Shown in pieces: positions 6,476-13,947 of a DNA stretch of 15,443 nucleotides (position 1 is its first letter; each line of letters begins with the position of its first letter). The notes beneath the pieces are model-generated. The model had not been told where the DNA came from, did no database searches, and was given only the letters and a program-made list of their open reading frames with translations. Source of the DNA: JBMNOI01 sp050942995 (GTDB lineage: Bacteria > Chloroflexota > Anaerolineae > UBA1429); NCBI GenBank assembly GCA_050942995.1, contig JBMNOI010000091.1, positions 1 through 15,443 on the forward strand, read 5' to 3'. The position numbers and the translations under genes were made by a program.

Positions 6476-6943
6476 CTAGCCGATGGTGACCAGGGCATCA
6501 TCATAAACGACATTGTCGCCTACGGTCACGTGGACGGCCTGAACGGTACCCGCTGCCGTGGAGCTGATAGGCATCTCCATCTTCATGGCCTCGAGGGTTA
6601 CGACCGTATCGCCGCTAGCTATCTGATCGCCCGGTTTTACGCGGATAGAGAGAATCTTGCCGGGCATGGGCGCTTTGACGACCTCTCCCCCGACGGCGCC
6701 TGCGGGCACCACCTCGGGCTCAGGCTCGGGGTTGGGAGCCGGGGCCGACACAGTCGGGGTCGGGGCCGGGGCCGGCGCAGCGACGGGCGCGGGGGCCGCC
6801 ACCGGCACGGGGGACGAGCCCGCCGCCTGGAAGGTGACCGTCTTGGGCTCACCGTTGACGACAACTTGGATGGGCGAGGAGGATATATCCCCCACCTCGA
6901 CGATAAAAGTTTCGCCGTTAACAGTAATCTCGTACTTGCTCAT
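6476..6943 (-). CDS. Biotin carboxyl carrier protein of the decarboxylase/transcarboxylase complex
   Basis: The 155-residue protein carries the mobile biotin arm that shuttles carboxyl groups between the carboxyltransferases and OadB. The C-terminal lipoyl/biotinyl domain (about 85-155) contains APMPGKILSIRVKPGD and the biotinylation site EAMKME, with Lys121 the modified residue 34 from the C-terminus, the usual distance. Residues 41-80 form an Ala/Pro-rich swinging linker. The N-terminal 40 residues (YEITVNGETFIVEVGDI and VVVNGEPKTVTF) form a small beta-rich anchor typical of 1.3S/MmdC-like carriers. The AGGAGG site lies in the 13-base gap after the OadG stop. It is a stand-alone carrier, so the neighbouring OadA-like subunit lacks its own biotin domain. 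A biotin ligase would be needed from elsewhere. Confidence 0.95.
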   Translation of the reverse strand: MSKYEITVNGETFIVEVGDISSSPIQVVVNGEPKTVTFQAAGSSPVPVAAPAPVAAPAPAPTPTVSAPAPNPEPEPEVVPAGAVGGEVVKAPMPGKILSIRVKPGDQIASGDTVVTLEAMKMEMPISSTAAGTVQAVHVTVGDNVVYDDALVTIG

Positions 6944-6956
6944 ATGATCTCCTCCT

Positions 6957-7445
6957 CTAGCTCATCGCCTTCATGCGCCCGTACTGTTTCCAGGTGCCGG
7001 GGCTTGTTTCAATGAAATTGACAGTGACGACCTCGCCTAGAATCTCCTCATCCGAATCCAGGCTGAGGAATCGCTCTATGGGTGAAACGGCGCGCGCCTG
7101 ACCGTTCCCCCCGCCACGGCTCTGTGCCGCCAGGGCAATGGCCACGGCAATGGCGGCCGCTTCGTTCTCTTTTTTGCTCTTGACGGCCAGGGTGACCGCG
7201 GCGGCTTCGTTTGCCGATGGCCCTGCAGGCACAGCCACTGCGCCCGCAGTGGCCGCGGCGCCGGTTACAAACGCCGCTTGCGGCGCCTGCCCCGTGGCCA
7301 CATCCTCATCCTCTTCGGACTTGACACGAAAGATGCGGTCCAGCGCATAGATCACAAACATGACGATCAGCAGCGATAAAAAGACCAGCGCCATTCCGAT
7401 CGCGGTGACCTGTAGGGCGAGATTAAAGTTCTCCATGACTGTCAC
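6957..7445 (-). CDS. Sodium-pump decarboxylase gamma/delta-type small membrane subunit (OadG/MmdD-like)
   Basis: The 162-residue protein has one membrane segment near residues 12-34 in the pattern TAIGMALVFLSLLIVMFVIY, typical of OadG/MmdD. An acidic patch (KSEEDEDV), a long Ala-rich linker with a second Ala-rich segment (about 115-130), and a soluble tail ending in TWKQYGRMKAMS follow. Such subunits tether the carboxyltransferase to the membrane pump. I chose the GTG at 7445 because GGAGGT (7455-7460) lies 9 bases upstream; the frame is open back to a TTG at 7520 touching the oadA stop, and an ATG exists at 7436 with a poorer 18-base spacing. The C-terminal WKxxxRM motif recurs at the end of the neighbouring OadA-like subunit. 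The family call rests on the membrane segment, tail and context, as these subunits are poorly conserved. Confidence 0.8.
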   Translation of the reverse strand: MTVMENFNLALQVTAIGMALVFLSLLIVMFVIYALDRIFRVKSEEDEDVATGQAPQAAFVTGAAATAGAVAVPAGPSANEAAAVTLAVKSKKENEAAAIAVAIALAAQSRGGGNGQARAVSPIERFLSLDSDEEILGEVVTVNFIETSPGTWKQYGRMKAMS

Positions 7446-7454
7446 AGTGTTGTC

Positions 7455-7460
7455 ACCTCC
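7455..7460 (-). promoter_or_regulatory. Ribosome binding site that sets the OadG-like start
   Basis: GGAGGT on the minus strand lies 9 bases upstream of the GTG at 7445. It favours that codon over the in-frame ATG at 7436 and the TTG at 7520. Confidence 0.7.
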
Positions 7461-7520
7461 AGCGATATACCCGACGGGATCCGGGCCCACACCAGTGCGA
7501 ACCCGGGCCCCGCCGATCAA

Positions 7521-9029
7521 TTACCGCCCACCCCTCATACGGTCGGCGATTTTCCACAACGAGTAGTTAGGCTGAGGGCGGGCCGGGCGCTGGGGCGCGA
7601 TGGCCGTCTTGGCCGGAGCGACCTCGGCGGCTTTGACCTCTGCCTTGGCGGCCGAGAAGATGCGCGGCTCCTCGATGGGCCGGAGCTTGCCCTCACGGCG
7701 AAGCTGGAAGAACTCGCGGGCCACCTGCGGGAAGAGCGCATAGGCCAGCACGTCTTCCTCGCTCTCGGCCAGGTCGCCGATCTCTTCCCGTGCCTTGTCA
7801 TAGCCGGGCTCGAGATAGTCGGAGGGGCGGCCGGTGATGGGCTCTTCATCGCCCAGGGCCTTTTTGATCAGGTCCGGGTTGATCTCCGCGGGCGGACGGC
7901 CGTAGAGCCCCTTGCAATAGTCCTTGACCTCTTGCGGGATCATCTTGTAGCGCTCGCCCAGTACGACGTTCAGTACGGACTGGGTGCCCACGATCTGGCT
8001 GGTGGGCGTGACCAGCGGCGGGAAGCCCATATCCTCACGCACGCGTGGCATCTCGGCCAGCACGTCCTCGTAGCGGTCCTCGGCTCCCTGCTGCCGGAGC
8101 TGCGATACCAGGTTGGAGAGCATACCGCCCGGAAGCTGGTAGAGCAACACACGGATGTCGGCAGAGGTAATGCCCGTCTCGAACTGGGACAGGTGCTGCT
8201 GGCGCACGGTCTTGAAATGGGCGGCGATATCCTGCAACATTCCCAAATCCAGACCCGTATCGCGATCGGTGCCCTGAAGCAGGGCGACCAGCGGCTCGGT
8301 GGGCGGCTGAGCGGTGCCCCCGCCGATGGTCGAGATCGCCGTGTCCACAATGTCGACACCCGCTTCGACGGCCTTGACCAGGGTGGTCAAGCCCAGGCCA
8401 CTGGTGTCATGAGTGTGGAAATGGATGGGCAGGTCGATCTCGGCCTTGAGCCGTTTGACCAGGTCATAGGCGGCATAGGGCGTGCAGATGGCGGCCATAT
8501 CCTTGATGCAGATCGAGTCCGAGCCCAGATCCCTCAGCTCTTTGCCCAGATCGACAAAGGCGTCGATGCTATGCACCGGGCTGATGGTGTAGCAAAGCGC
8601 GCCCTGCACATGGCCACCATACTTTTTCACACACTCGATCGCCCAGGCCATGTTGCGCGTGTCGTTCAGGGCGTCAAAGATGCGAAAGACGTTGATGCCC
8701 CGTTCGATGGACGCTTTGACAAAGCGCTCCACGATGTCATCGGGATAGTGGCGATATCCCAGGATGTTCTGCCCGCGCAGCAGCATCTGGAACGGCGTAT
8801 CGGGAATGTACTTGCGGAGTGCGGTGATGCGCTCCCAGGGATCCTCCTGCAGAAAGCGCATGGCCGAGTCAAAGGTGGCGCCACCCCACATCTCCAGGGA
8901 CCAGTAGCCTACTTGCCCCAGCTTCTCGGCTATGGGAAGCATGCTCCCCGTGGACATGCGCGTCGCCAACAGAGATTGGTGCGCGTCACGCAAGCTGGTA
9001 TCTGTGATTTTGAGCGGATTGCTGCTCAT
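7521..9029 (-). CDS. oadA: Oxaloacetate decarboxylase alpha / transcarboxylase 5S-type carboxyltransferase
   Basis: The 502-residue cytosolic enzyme has a TIM-barrel carboxyltransferase domain that moves a carboxyl group between oxaloacetate/pyruvate and biotin. Metal-site markers are DTSLRDAHQS with Asp15, CIKDMA with the carbamylated Lys176, and HFHTHDTSG with His205 and His207. A conserved PYC/OadA domain (about 300-450) follows with LYQLPGGMLSNL and YGRPPAEIN. The protein stops after an Ala/Pro-rich stretch (about 470-488) without a biotin domain, in line with the separate carrier two genes downstream. It ends in NYSLWKIADRMRGGR, a tail resembling that of the OadG-like subunit. GAGGAA lies about 8 bases before the ATG. 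The gene sits 118 bases downstream of the 12S gene. By sequence it could act as oxaloacetate decarboxylase, transcarboxylase 5S or pyruvate carboxylase subunit B; the neighbours favour the first two. Confidence 0.93.
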   Translation of the reverse strand: MSSNPLKITDTSLRDAHQSLLATRMSTGSMLPIAEKLGQVGYWSLEMWGGATFDSAMRFLQEDPWERITALRKYIPDTPFQMLLRGQNILGYRHYPDDIVERFVKASIERGINVFRIFDALNDTRNMAWAIECVKKYGGHVQGALCYTISPVHSIDAFVDLGKELRDLGSDSICIKDMAAICTPYAAYDLVKRLKAEIDLPIHFHTHDTSGLGLTTLVKAVEAGVDIVDTAISTIGGGTAQPPTEPLVALLQGTDRDTGLDLGMLQDIAAHFKTVRQQHLSQFETGITSADIRVLLYQLPGGMLSNLVSQLRQQGAEDRYEDVLAEMPRVREDMGFPPLVTPTSQIVGTQSVLNVVLGERYKMIPQEVKDYCKGLYGRPPAEINPDLIKKALGDEEPITGRPSDYLEPGYDKAREEIGDLAESEEDVLAYALFPQVAREFFQLRREGKLRPIEEPRIFSAAKAEVKAAEVAPAKTAIAPQRPARPQPNYSLWKIADRMRGGR

Positions 9030-9086
9030 AATATGTTCCTCGCTATCATATAACCCATGCGATGATCGATCTGCCTCGATTTTTCG

Positions 9087-9115
9087 GCGATACGGTCGCG
9101 CGCTTTCACCGTCAA
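9087..9115 (-). promoter_or_regulatory. Weak candidate promoter before oadA
   Basis: On the minus strand TTGACG (9115-9110) is followed after 17 bases by TATCGC (9092-9087), in the 118-base gap between the 12S gene and oadA. The -35 is good and the -10 poor. If real it would allow the pump genes to be expressed without thyX and the 12S gene. Confidence 0.3.
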
Positions 9116-9147
9116 AAAGTCGTACAGCCCGGAGAATCTCCCGCGTC

Positions 9148-10695
9148 CTACAGCGGCATATTCCCGTGCTTCTTGACCGGGTTGGCGTCTCGCTTGTTTT
9201 GCAACATCTGTAGCGCGTTGATGAGCACCGCCCGCGTCTGACCGGGCTCGATCACCGCATCGATGTAGCCATAAGAGGCCGCCTGGTACGGGTTGGCAAA
9301 CTTTTCGCGGTACTCGGCGATGCGCTCCTGGCGAGCGGCCTCGGGATCGGCGGCCGATTCGATCTCTTTGCGGTAGACGATATTGACGGCGCCATCAGGG
9401 CCCATCACGGCGATCTCGGCGCTGGGCCAGGCCACGTTAAAGTCACTGCGGACATGCTTGGAGCTCATGACGATGTAGGCGCCACCGTAGGCCTTGCGGA
9501 GGATGACGGTGAGCTTGGGCACCGTCGCCTCGCAGTAGGCGTAGATCAACTTGGCTCCGTGGCGGATGATGCCGCCATGCTCCTGAGCCACGCCGGGCAT
9601 AAAGCCGGGCACGTCGACCAGGGTGACGATGGGTACGTTAAAGCTGTCGCAGAATCGCACAAAGCGCGCGGCCTTGTCCGACGCATTGATGTCCAGCACG
9701 CCGGCCAGGGCGTTGGGCTGGTTGGCCACCACGCCCACTACGGCACCATCGAGCCGGGCAAAGCCCACTACGATATTCGGGGCATAGTGCGGCTGGACCT
9801 CAAAGAACGAGCCCATGTCCATCACCTGGGTGATGACCTGCTTGATGTCATAAGGCGTGTTGGGGCTATCGGGGACGATGCTATCCAGCGACTCTTCGGC
9901 CCGGGCGGGGTCGTCCTTGGGCTCGACGGCCGGCGGATCTTCCATGTTGTTTTGCGGCAGATAGCTGAGCAGGGTACGCACCATCTGCAGGCACTGCTCT
10001 TCGCTATCGGCGGCAAAGTGGGCCACGCCACTGGTTTCATTGTGCGTCATGGCGCCGCCCAGATCTTCAAAGCTCACATCCTCGTGGGTGACGGCTTTGA
10101 TGACCTGAGGCCCGGTGATGAACATCTGCGCGGTCTCTTTGACCATGAAAGTAAAGTCGGTGAGGGCGGGGGAATACACCGCGCCCCCGGCGCAGGGGCC
10201 CATGATCACCGAGATCTGCGGGATCACGCCCGAAGCCATGGTGTTCCGCAAAAAGATGTCGCCATAGCCGCCCAGCGAGAGGATCCCCTCTTGAATGCGG
10301 GCGCCGCCGGAATCGTTGATGCCGATGAGGGGGGCGCCGTTCTTTAAGGCAAGATCCTGTATCTTGGTGATTTTGGCGGCGTGGGCCTGGCCCAGCGAGC
10401 CGCCCATCACGGTGAAATCCTGAGCAAAGATATATACCAGCCGGCCGTTTATCGTGCCATAGCCGGTTACCACGCCATCGCCCAACGCCGCACGCTCGGC
10501 GAGGCCGAAATCGTGATTGTGGAGGGTGACAAATGCATCCAGCTCCTGAAAGCTTCCCTCATCAAGAAGCCGGGCGATGCGTTCTCGGGCCGTTAGTTTG
10601 CCCTTTTCGTGTTGCCGAGCGACTGCGTCGGCACCGCCGCCTTGCATCGCCTTTTGCTGAAGCAGACGCAGCTTCTGGACCTTGTCGGAAGCCAT
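9148..10695 (-). CDS. mmdA: Acyl-CoA carboxyltransferase, 12S/MmdA/PccB type
   Basis: The 515-residue cytosolic crotonase-fold enzyme transfers a carboxyl group between an acyl-CoA, most likely methylmalonyl-CoA/propionyl-CoA, and biotin. N- and C-terminal crotonase-like halves are visible: KGKLTARERIARLLDEGSF (31-49), FTVMGGSLGQAHAAKI (94-109), DSGGARIQEG (128-137), GPCAGGAVYSPALTDF (167-181), then VDVPGFMPGVAQEHGGIIRHGAKL (360-383) and RKAYGGAYIVM (400-410). The C-terminus KKHGNMPL is the typical ending of this family. The length fits MmdA and 12S. A strong AAGGAGG site directly precedes the ATG. Its neighbours are Na+-pump and biotin carrier genes with no biotin carboxylase, which points to methylmalonyl-CoA decarboxylase or transcarboxylase rather than ATP-driven propionyl-CoA carboxylase. 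Acyl-CoA specificity cannot be fixed by eye. Confidence 0.93.
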   Translation of the reverse strand: MASDKVQKLRLLQQKAMQGGGADAVARQHEKGKLTARERIARLLDEGSFQELDAFVTLHNHDFGLAERAALGDGVVTGYGTINGRLVYIFAQDFTVMGGSLGQAHAAKITKIQDLALKNGAPLIGINDSGGARIQEGILSLGGYGDIFLRNTMASGVIPQISVIMGPCAGGAVYSPALTDFTFMVKETAQMFITGPQVIKAVTHEDVSFEDLGGAMTHNETSGVAHFAADSEEQCLQMVRTLLSYLPQNNMEDPPAVEPKDDPARAEESLDSIVPDSPNTPYDIKQVITQVMDMGSFFEVQPHYAPNIVVGFARLDGAVVGVVANQPNALAGVLDINASDKAARFVRFCDSFNVPIVTLVDVPGFMPGVAQEHGGIIRHGAKLIYAYCEATVPKLTVILRKAYGGAYIVMSSKHVRSDFNVAWPSAEIAVMGPDGAVNIVYRKEIESAADPEAARQERIAEYREKFANPYQAASYGYIDAVIEPGQTRAVLINALQMLQNKRDANPVKKHGNMPL

Positions 10696-10728
10696 ACTTC
10701 CTCCTTCTATACTATATCGATGATCGGA

Positions 10729-11172
10729 TCAAGATTCCCAAACCTCTAGCGTCACCTGTGCCTCACCGAGCATCTGGCGGGCCAGTTCGTCCGGGTACGA
10801 GTTGGCACAAACGACCCGTACGATGCCCGAGTTGATGATCATTTTGGCGCAGGTGATGCAGGGCTGATGTGTAATATAAACCGTAGCGCCCTCGATCGAT
10901 ACGCCGTGAAGCGCTGCCTGAATGATGGCGTTTTGCTCGGCGTGCAGGCCGCGACAGATCTCCTGGCGCTGGCCCGAGGGGATGCCCAGTTGCTCTCGCA
11001 GGCAACCGGTCACATCGCAATGGGGGAGCCCTCGAGGAGGTCCATTATAGCCGGTGGCCAGCATGTGCTTGTCGCGCACGATGACGGCGCCTACATGGCG
11101 ACGCAGGCAGGTGGATCGAGAGGCCACATGGGTGGCCATTTCCATGAAATACTCATCCCAGGATGGTCTCAT
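10729..11172 (-). CDS. comEB: dCMP deaminase (ComEB-like)
   Basis: The 147-residue zinc enzyme should deaminate dCMP to dUMP, the substrate of thymidylate synthase. The catalytic zinc site is complete: HAE (His77, Glu79) and PCITC (Cys105, Cys108). The stretch GYNGPPRGLPHCDVTGCLRE followed by PSGQRQEICRGLHAEQNAI is typical of dCMP deaminases, and its extra Cys and His may bind a second zinc. The ATG at 11172 overlaps the thyX stop in an ATGA junction, which argues for translational coupling and for this start over longer readings in the same frame. The 12S gene begins 33 bases downstream. Placement directly after thyX supports dCMP rather than cytidine as substrate. Confidence 0.92.
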   Translation of the reverse strand: MRPSWDEYFMEMATHVASRSTCLRRHVGAVIVRDKHMLATGYNGPPRGLPHCDVTGCLREQLGIPSGQRQEICRGLHAEQNAIIQAALHGVSIEGATVYITHQPCITCAKMIINSGIVRVVCANSYPDELARQMLGEAQVTLEVWES

Positions 11173-11798
11173 GCGTTCAGCACCGTTTCTACAAAGGCGT
11201 TGGCGGTGATCGGCATCACCTCGCGATAGATTTCGAGGATGGCCCGGGCATACTGGCGATGCTCCCACTGAGCCCCGGGCTCGAGCCGTTTGCTCAGCCA
11301 GTTCATGAGCGACCAGGCGTTCACCGTCCAGATAAACTCGGTGTAGACGGCGGTGCCGAGAATGCCGCGAGCGCGTTCGCGCTTCCAGCCGGAGGAAATA
11401 AGCTTCTCGTACAGATCGAAGGAGGACTCGATCTGTTGGCGATACTCATCCAGAAAGGGGAGTGCTTCCTGGGGAACGTAATATTCCCGATCGGCGATAC
11501 AATAGCGGAGGGACTTTTCGTTATAGCTGGCGATGCGGTGGCGCATCCATTGCCGGGCAACGAAAAGAGGACACTTGACGCCAAAGCGAAAGACCGCGTG
11601 TTCGAACACGGTATTGTGCTTTGGCTCATGGGATATCAGACGGCGGATCAATCGAGCGTCGGCATCTGGGGTACGGGCCTCGGACTGGTAGCATATCCGC
11701 GCGCCTCGAATGACGGCGGCGTCGCCTCCCATGTGGTCTTCGAGTTGTACCCAACCCTTATCCAGAACGGTTCGCCGGAGCGCGGTATCGTGATTCAC
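11169..11798 (-). CDS. thyX: Flavin-dependent thymidylate synthase ThyX
   Basis: The 209-residue enzyme methylates dUMP to dTMP using methylenetetrahydrofolate, FAD and NADPH. The ThyX signature RHRxxSxNExSxRY is complete as RHRIASYNEKSLRY (86-99), preceded by HNTVFEHAVFRF (61-72) and followed by the C-terminal EHRQYAR (179-185). The length is typical. The start is a GTG at 11798 with GAGAGG about 10 bases upstream. It overlaps the dCMP deaminase gene by 4 bases, so the two steps from dCMP to dTMP are made together. It is probably the first gene of the transcription unit that runs to the terminator at 5254, since 136 bases with a possible -10 separate it from the transporter genes. Confidence 0.96.
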   Translation of the reverse strand: MNHDTALRRTVLDKGWVQLEDHMGGDAAVIRGARICYQSEARTPDADARLIRRLISHEPKHNTVFEHAVFRFGVKCPLFVARQWMRHRIASYNEKSLRYCIADREYYVPQEALPFLDEYRQQIESSFDLYEKLISSGWKRERARGILGTAVYTEFIWTVNAWSLMNWLSKRLEPGAQWEHRQYARAILEIYREVMPITANAFVETVLNA

Positions 11799-11843
11799 GG
11801 TGCCACACCCTCTCTATGTCGGTATCGGGTCTTTGGAGCCTGT

Positions 11844-11849
11844 AGTATA
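11844..11849 (-). promoter_or_regulatory. Candidate -10 element upstream of thyX
   Basis: TATACT on the minus strand would give a leader of about 40 bases before the thyX GTG. There is no good -35 at 16-18 bases. A second possible -10, TACAAT, lies near 11890 with a TCGCCA 17 bases upstream. Either could serve, and neither is strong. The rest of 11799-11934 shows no gene and no clear terminator for the transporter genes. Confidence 0.3.
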
Positions 11850-11934
11850 GGGCTGCAGATAAACCACTCTGGCCCAATCTAGAATATTGTAGCAGAAAGA
11901 TCAAATCCTGGCGAGTTGGCACCTGGAAGAGCTG

Positions 11935-12906
11935 TCAGCCTCCCTCAAAGCGTTTGCCCAGCCCGGCAGGCGGTGCCGACCGCATCAAAGAGGCGGCGAG
12001 AGGTCTTAGGCGCGCGGGCAGAATGCTTTGCAGGCGCGTCATATCGCGGTTGACGAGCAGCAGGGTGATAATCATCAGGGCAAACGGGGCGGTCTGAAAG
12101 ATCTGCGTGGGCACGTTGGGATACAGCGGCTGAAGGATGCTGCCCAGCGATTGCAGCGCGCCGAACATGTAGGCGCCCAGAGCCACACGCAGCGGGCTCC
12201 ATCCGCCAAAGATCACAATCGCCAGGGCGATCCAGCCCATACCGGCGGTGTGGCGATGGCTCCAGCCGAGCTTGACGCTGAGCGAATAGGCGGCGCCCGC
12301 CATACCCACCAGCGCTCCGCCCAGGGCGGTGTACAGATAACGCGTGCGATTGACATTGACCCCTCGGGCAAAGGCCGCCTCGGGGCGTTCGCCCACGCTA
12401 CGCATTCGCAATCCCGGCTCGGTTTTGTTGATCCACACCCAGGCCAGCACGATGAGGGCATAGCTGGCGTATACGAGCAGATCGTGGTCGAACAGAATAT
12501 GGCCGATGATGGGGATATCCACCAGGCCGGGCACCGGCATGTGCGGCACGCTGGGCCCCGGTTTGCGTACAAAGGGGAGACCCAGAAACGAGCTGAGATC
12601 GCTGCAGAGCAGGGTGAGGACAAAGCCGACGGCCACCTGGTCCTGCCGTAGTGCGATGGTGCTCGTGGCGACGATGAGGGCGATCAGCGCGCCCACCACA
12701 GCGGCGGCGACGAACCCCAGGGTAACACTGCCGCTGAGAAAGGCGGCGGCAAAGCCCGCCATGGCCGACAGCAGAATGGTGCCGTCCAGCGAGAGGTTGA
12801 CGATGCCGGCGCGTTCGGTAAAGGTCTCACCGATGCCGGCAAATACCAGCGGCACGGACGCCGCAACAACAGATCGAATAGTTTCGGCGATGAGCAGGGC
12901 CGACAT
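11935..12906 (-). CDS. ABC transporter permease, nucleoside/BMP family (YufQ/NupQ-like)
   Basis: The 323-residue integral membrane protein has about eight to nine hydrophobic segments. The N-terminal GETFTERAGIVNLSLDG (26-42) and the cytoplasmic coupling segment GLRMRSVGERPEAAFARGVNV (165-185) are characteristic of the second permease of importers that use BMP-type lipoproteins, whose known substrates are purine and pyrimidine nucleosides. GMGWIALAIVIFGGWSPLR (222-240) is also conserved in this family. It starts 3 bases after the stop of the other permease, with GGAGGGAG overlapping that stop, so the two are co-translated. The substrate is inferred from family and context; ribose-type or other BMP ligands remain possible. 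Confidence 0.88.
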   Translation of the reverse strand: MSALLIAETIRSVVAASVPLVFAGIGETFTERAGIVNLSLDGTILLSAMAGFAAAFLSGSVTLGFVAAAVVGALIALIVATSTIALRQDQVAVGFVLTLLCSDLSSFLGLPFVRKPGPSVPHMPVPGLVDIPIIGHILFDHDLLVYASYALIVLAWVWINKTEPGLRMRSVGERPEAAFARGVNVNRTRYLYTALGGALVGMAGAAYSLSVKLGWSHRHTAGMGWIALAIVIFGGWSPLRVALGAYMFGALQSLGSILQPLYPNVPTQIFQTAPFALMIITLLLVNRDMTRLQSILPARLRPLAASLMRSAPPAGLGKRFEGG

Positions 12907-12909
12907 GCG

Positions 12910-13947
12910 CTACTCCCTCCCGGCTTCCAGACGCCGGCGAATGCCCTGCACCAGCAGGAAGAACAGTACGATGCTGGCCTGCAGCACTCCGCCCAATGAT
13001 GAATCGAGCTGTAACCTCAGTTCGAGCCGCGGGCTACCCACCTGAATCGAGGCAAAGAATAGGACGATGGGCAGCACCCACGGCGCCCTGAGCCCCGAAA
13101 GAAGCACGACAAGCTGTGATAGGTAGCCATACCCGCCCGAGATCTGGGGGATGAGGCGGCGATAGACCGCTGTGGCCTGTGTGGCACCGGCCAACCCCGC
13201 CAGTGCGCCGCAGAGGATAAAGGCCAGCAGCATATTACGCGTCGTTGCAATGCCCATCCGATGGGCGGATCGGCTGTTCAGGCCGATTGCTTTGAGCTTG
13301 AGGCCCCAGTAGGTGTCTTTGAGCACAAAGTAAACGGCAACGATGGCGACGAGGGCCAGCACGATGGTGATGGGGCTGGCGCGGGTGCCGGATAATAGCG
13401 GCATCCAGGCCTCGCGGGGGAAGGGCGCCGTACCGCTCATGGTGGCCCCTCCTTCGGGCTTCCAGGGGCCAAAGATGAGATAGTTGGTCAGCGCTGTGGC
13501 CACAAAGTTGAGTCCCAGGCCGGCGAATATCTCGTTTACGCCGCCGTAGGTGCGCAACAGGCCCACCAGCAGCCCCCACAGAGCGCCTCCGGCGAGACCT
13601 CCCAGAATCGACAGGGGGATCATGACATAGGACGGCGCCGATATGCTCTGGATGACCCAGGTTGCACCCAGCGCTCCGGCAATGATCTGCCCTTCGACGC
13701 CGATGTTCCAGAGCCCCGCGGCAAAGGTAATCAACATGCCCGCCGAAGCCAGCAACAGCGGCACGCCGGCCACGGCGATATCGGCCATTTTGCGCGGGCT
13801 TTCAAAGGCGCCGCCAATGATCTCTGCATAGGCCTGGAACGGATTGGCTCCGGCGATGAGCAGCATCAGGCTGGTGGTGATAAAGGTCAGAACAAAGGGG
13901 GCGATGAACATGCCCACCTTGAAATAGCGCGAGTTTTTGGCGATCAC
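12910..13947 (-). CDS. ABC transporter permease, nucleoside/BMP family (YufP/NupP-like)
   Basis: The 345-residue multi-span membrane protein is the partner of the permease downstream of it. FAAGLWNIGVEGQIIAGALG (75-94) and the coupling segment WGLKLKAIGLNSRSAHRMGI (214-233) are typical of the first permease in BMP-type nucleoside importers, as is SGGYGYLSQLVVLLSG later on. The start is a GTG at 13947 whose GTGA overlaps the ATPase stop, with GGGAGG 8 bases upstream inside the ATPase gene. The tight junctions on both sides indicate stoichiometric production of a heterodimeric channel. Confidence in the family is high, in the transported substrate moderate. Confidence 0.9.
   Translation of the reverse strand: MIAKNSRYFKVGMFIAPFVLTFITTSLMLLIAGANPFQAYAEIIGGAFESPRKMADIAVAGVPLLLASAGMLITFAAGLWNIGVEGQIIAGALGATWVIQSISAPSYVMIPLSILGGLAGGALWGLLVGLLRTYGGVNEIFAGLGLNFVATALTNYLIFGPWKPEGGATMSGTAPFPREAWMPLLSGTRASPITIVLALVAIVAVYFVLKDTYWGLKLKAIGLNSRSAHRMGIATTRNMLLAFILCGALAGLAGATQATAVYRRLIPQISGGYGYLSQLVVLLSGLRAPWVLPIVLFFASIQVGSPRLELRLQLDSSLGGVLQASIVLFFLLVQGIRRRLEAGRE

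Noticed and set aside
5210..7015. 601-codon plus-strand open frame opposite oadB, the carrier and the OadG-like gene
   Set aside because: The translation is His/Asp/Arg/Gly-rich with no domain, it runs across three well-supported minus-strand genes and a terminator palindrome, and it has no supporting ribosome binding site.
7446..7520. Longer OadG-like start at the TTG touching the oadA stop
   Set aside because: The extra 25 residues are unlike the family, and the GGAGGT site at 7455-7460 lies within them at ideal distance from the GTG at 7445.
7932..9053. Long plus-strand open frame opposite oadA
   Set aside because: It is antisense to metal-site and barrel motifs of oadA, and its composition mirrors the opposite strand.
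9454..10347. Plus-strand open frame opposite the 12S gene
   Set aside because: It is the antisense shadow of conserved carboxyltransferase motifs.
10706..10735. Possible promoter (TTGATC and TATAGA-like boxes) before the 12S gene
   Set aside because: Spacing is 15 bases and the -10 box touches the AAGGAGG site, so the transcript would start within or after its own ribosome binding site.
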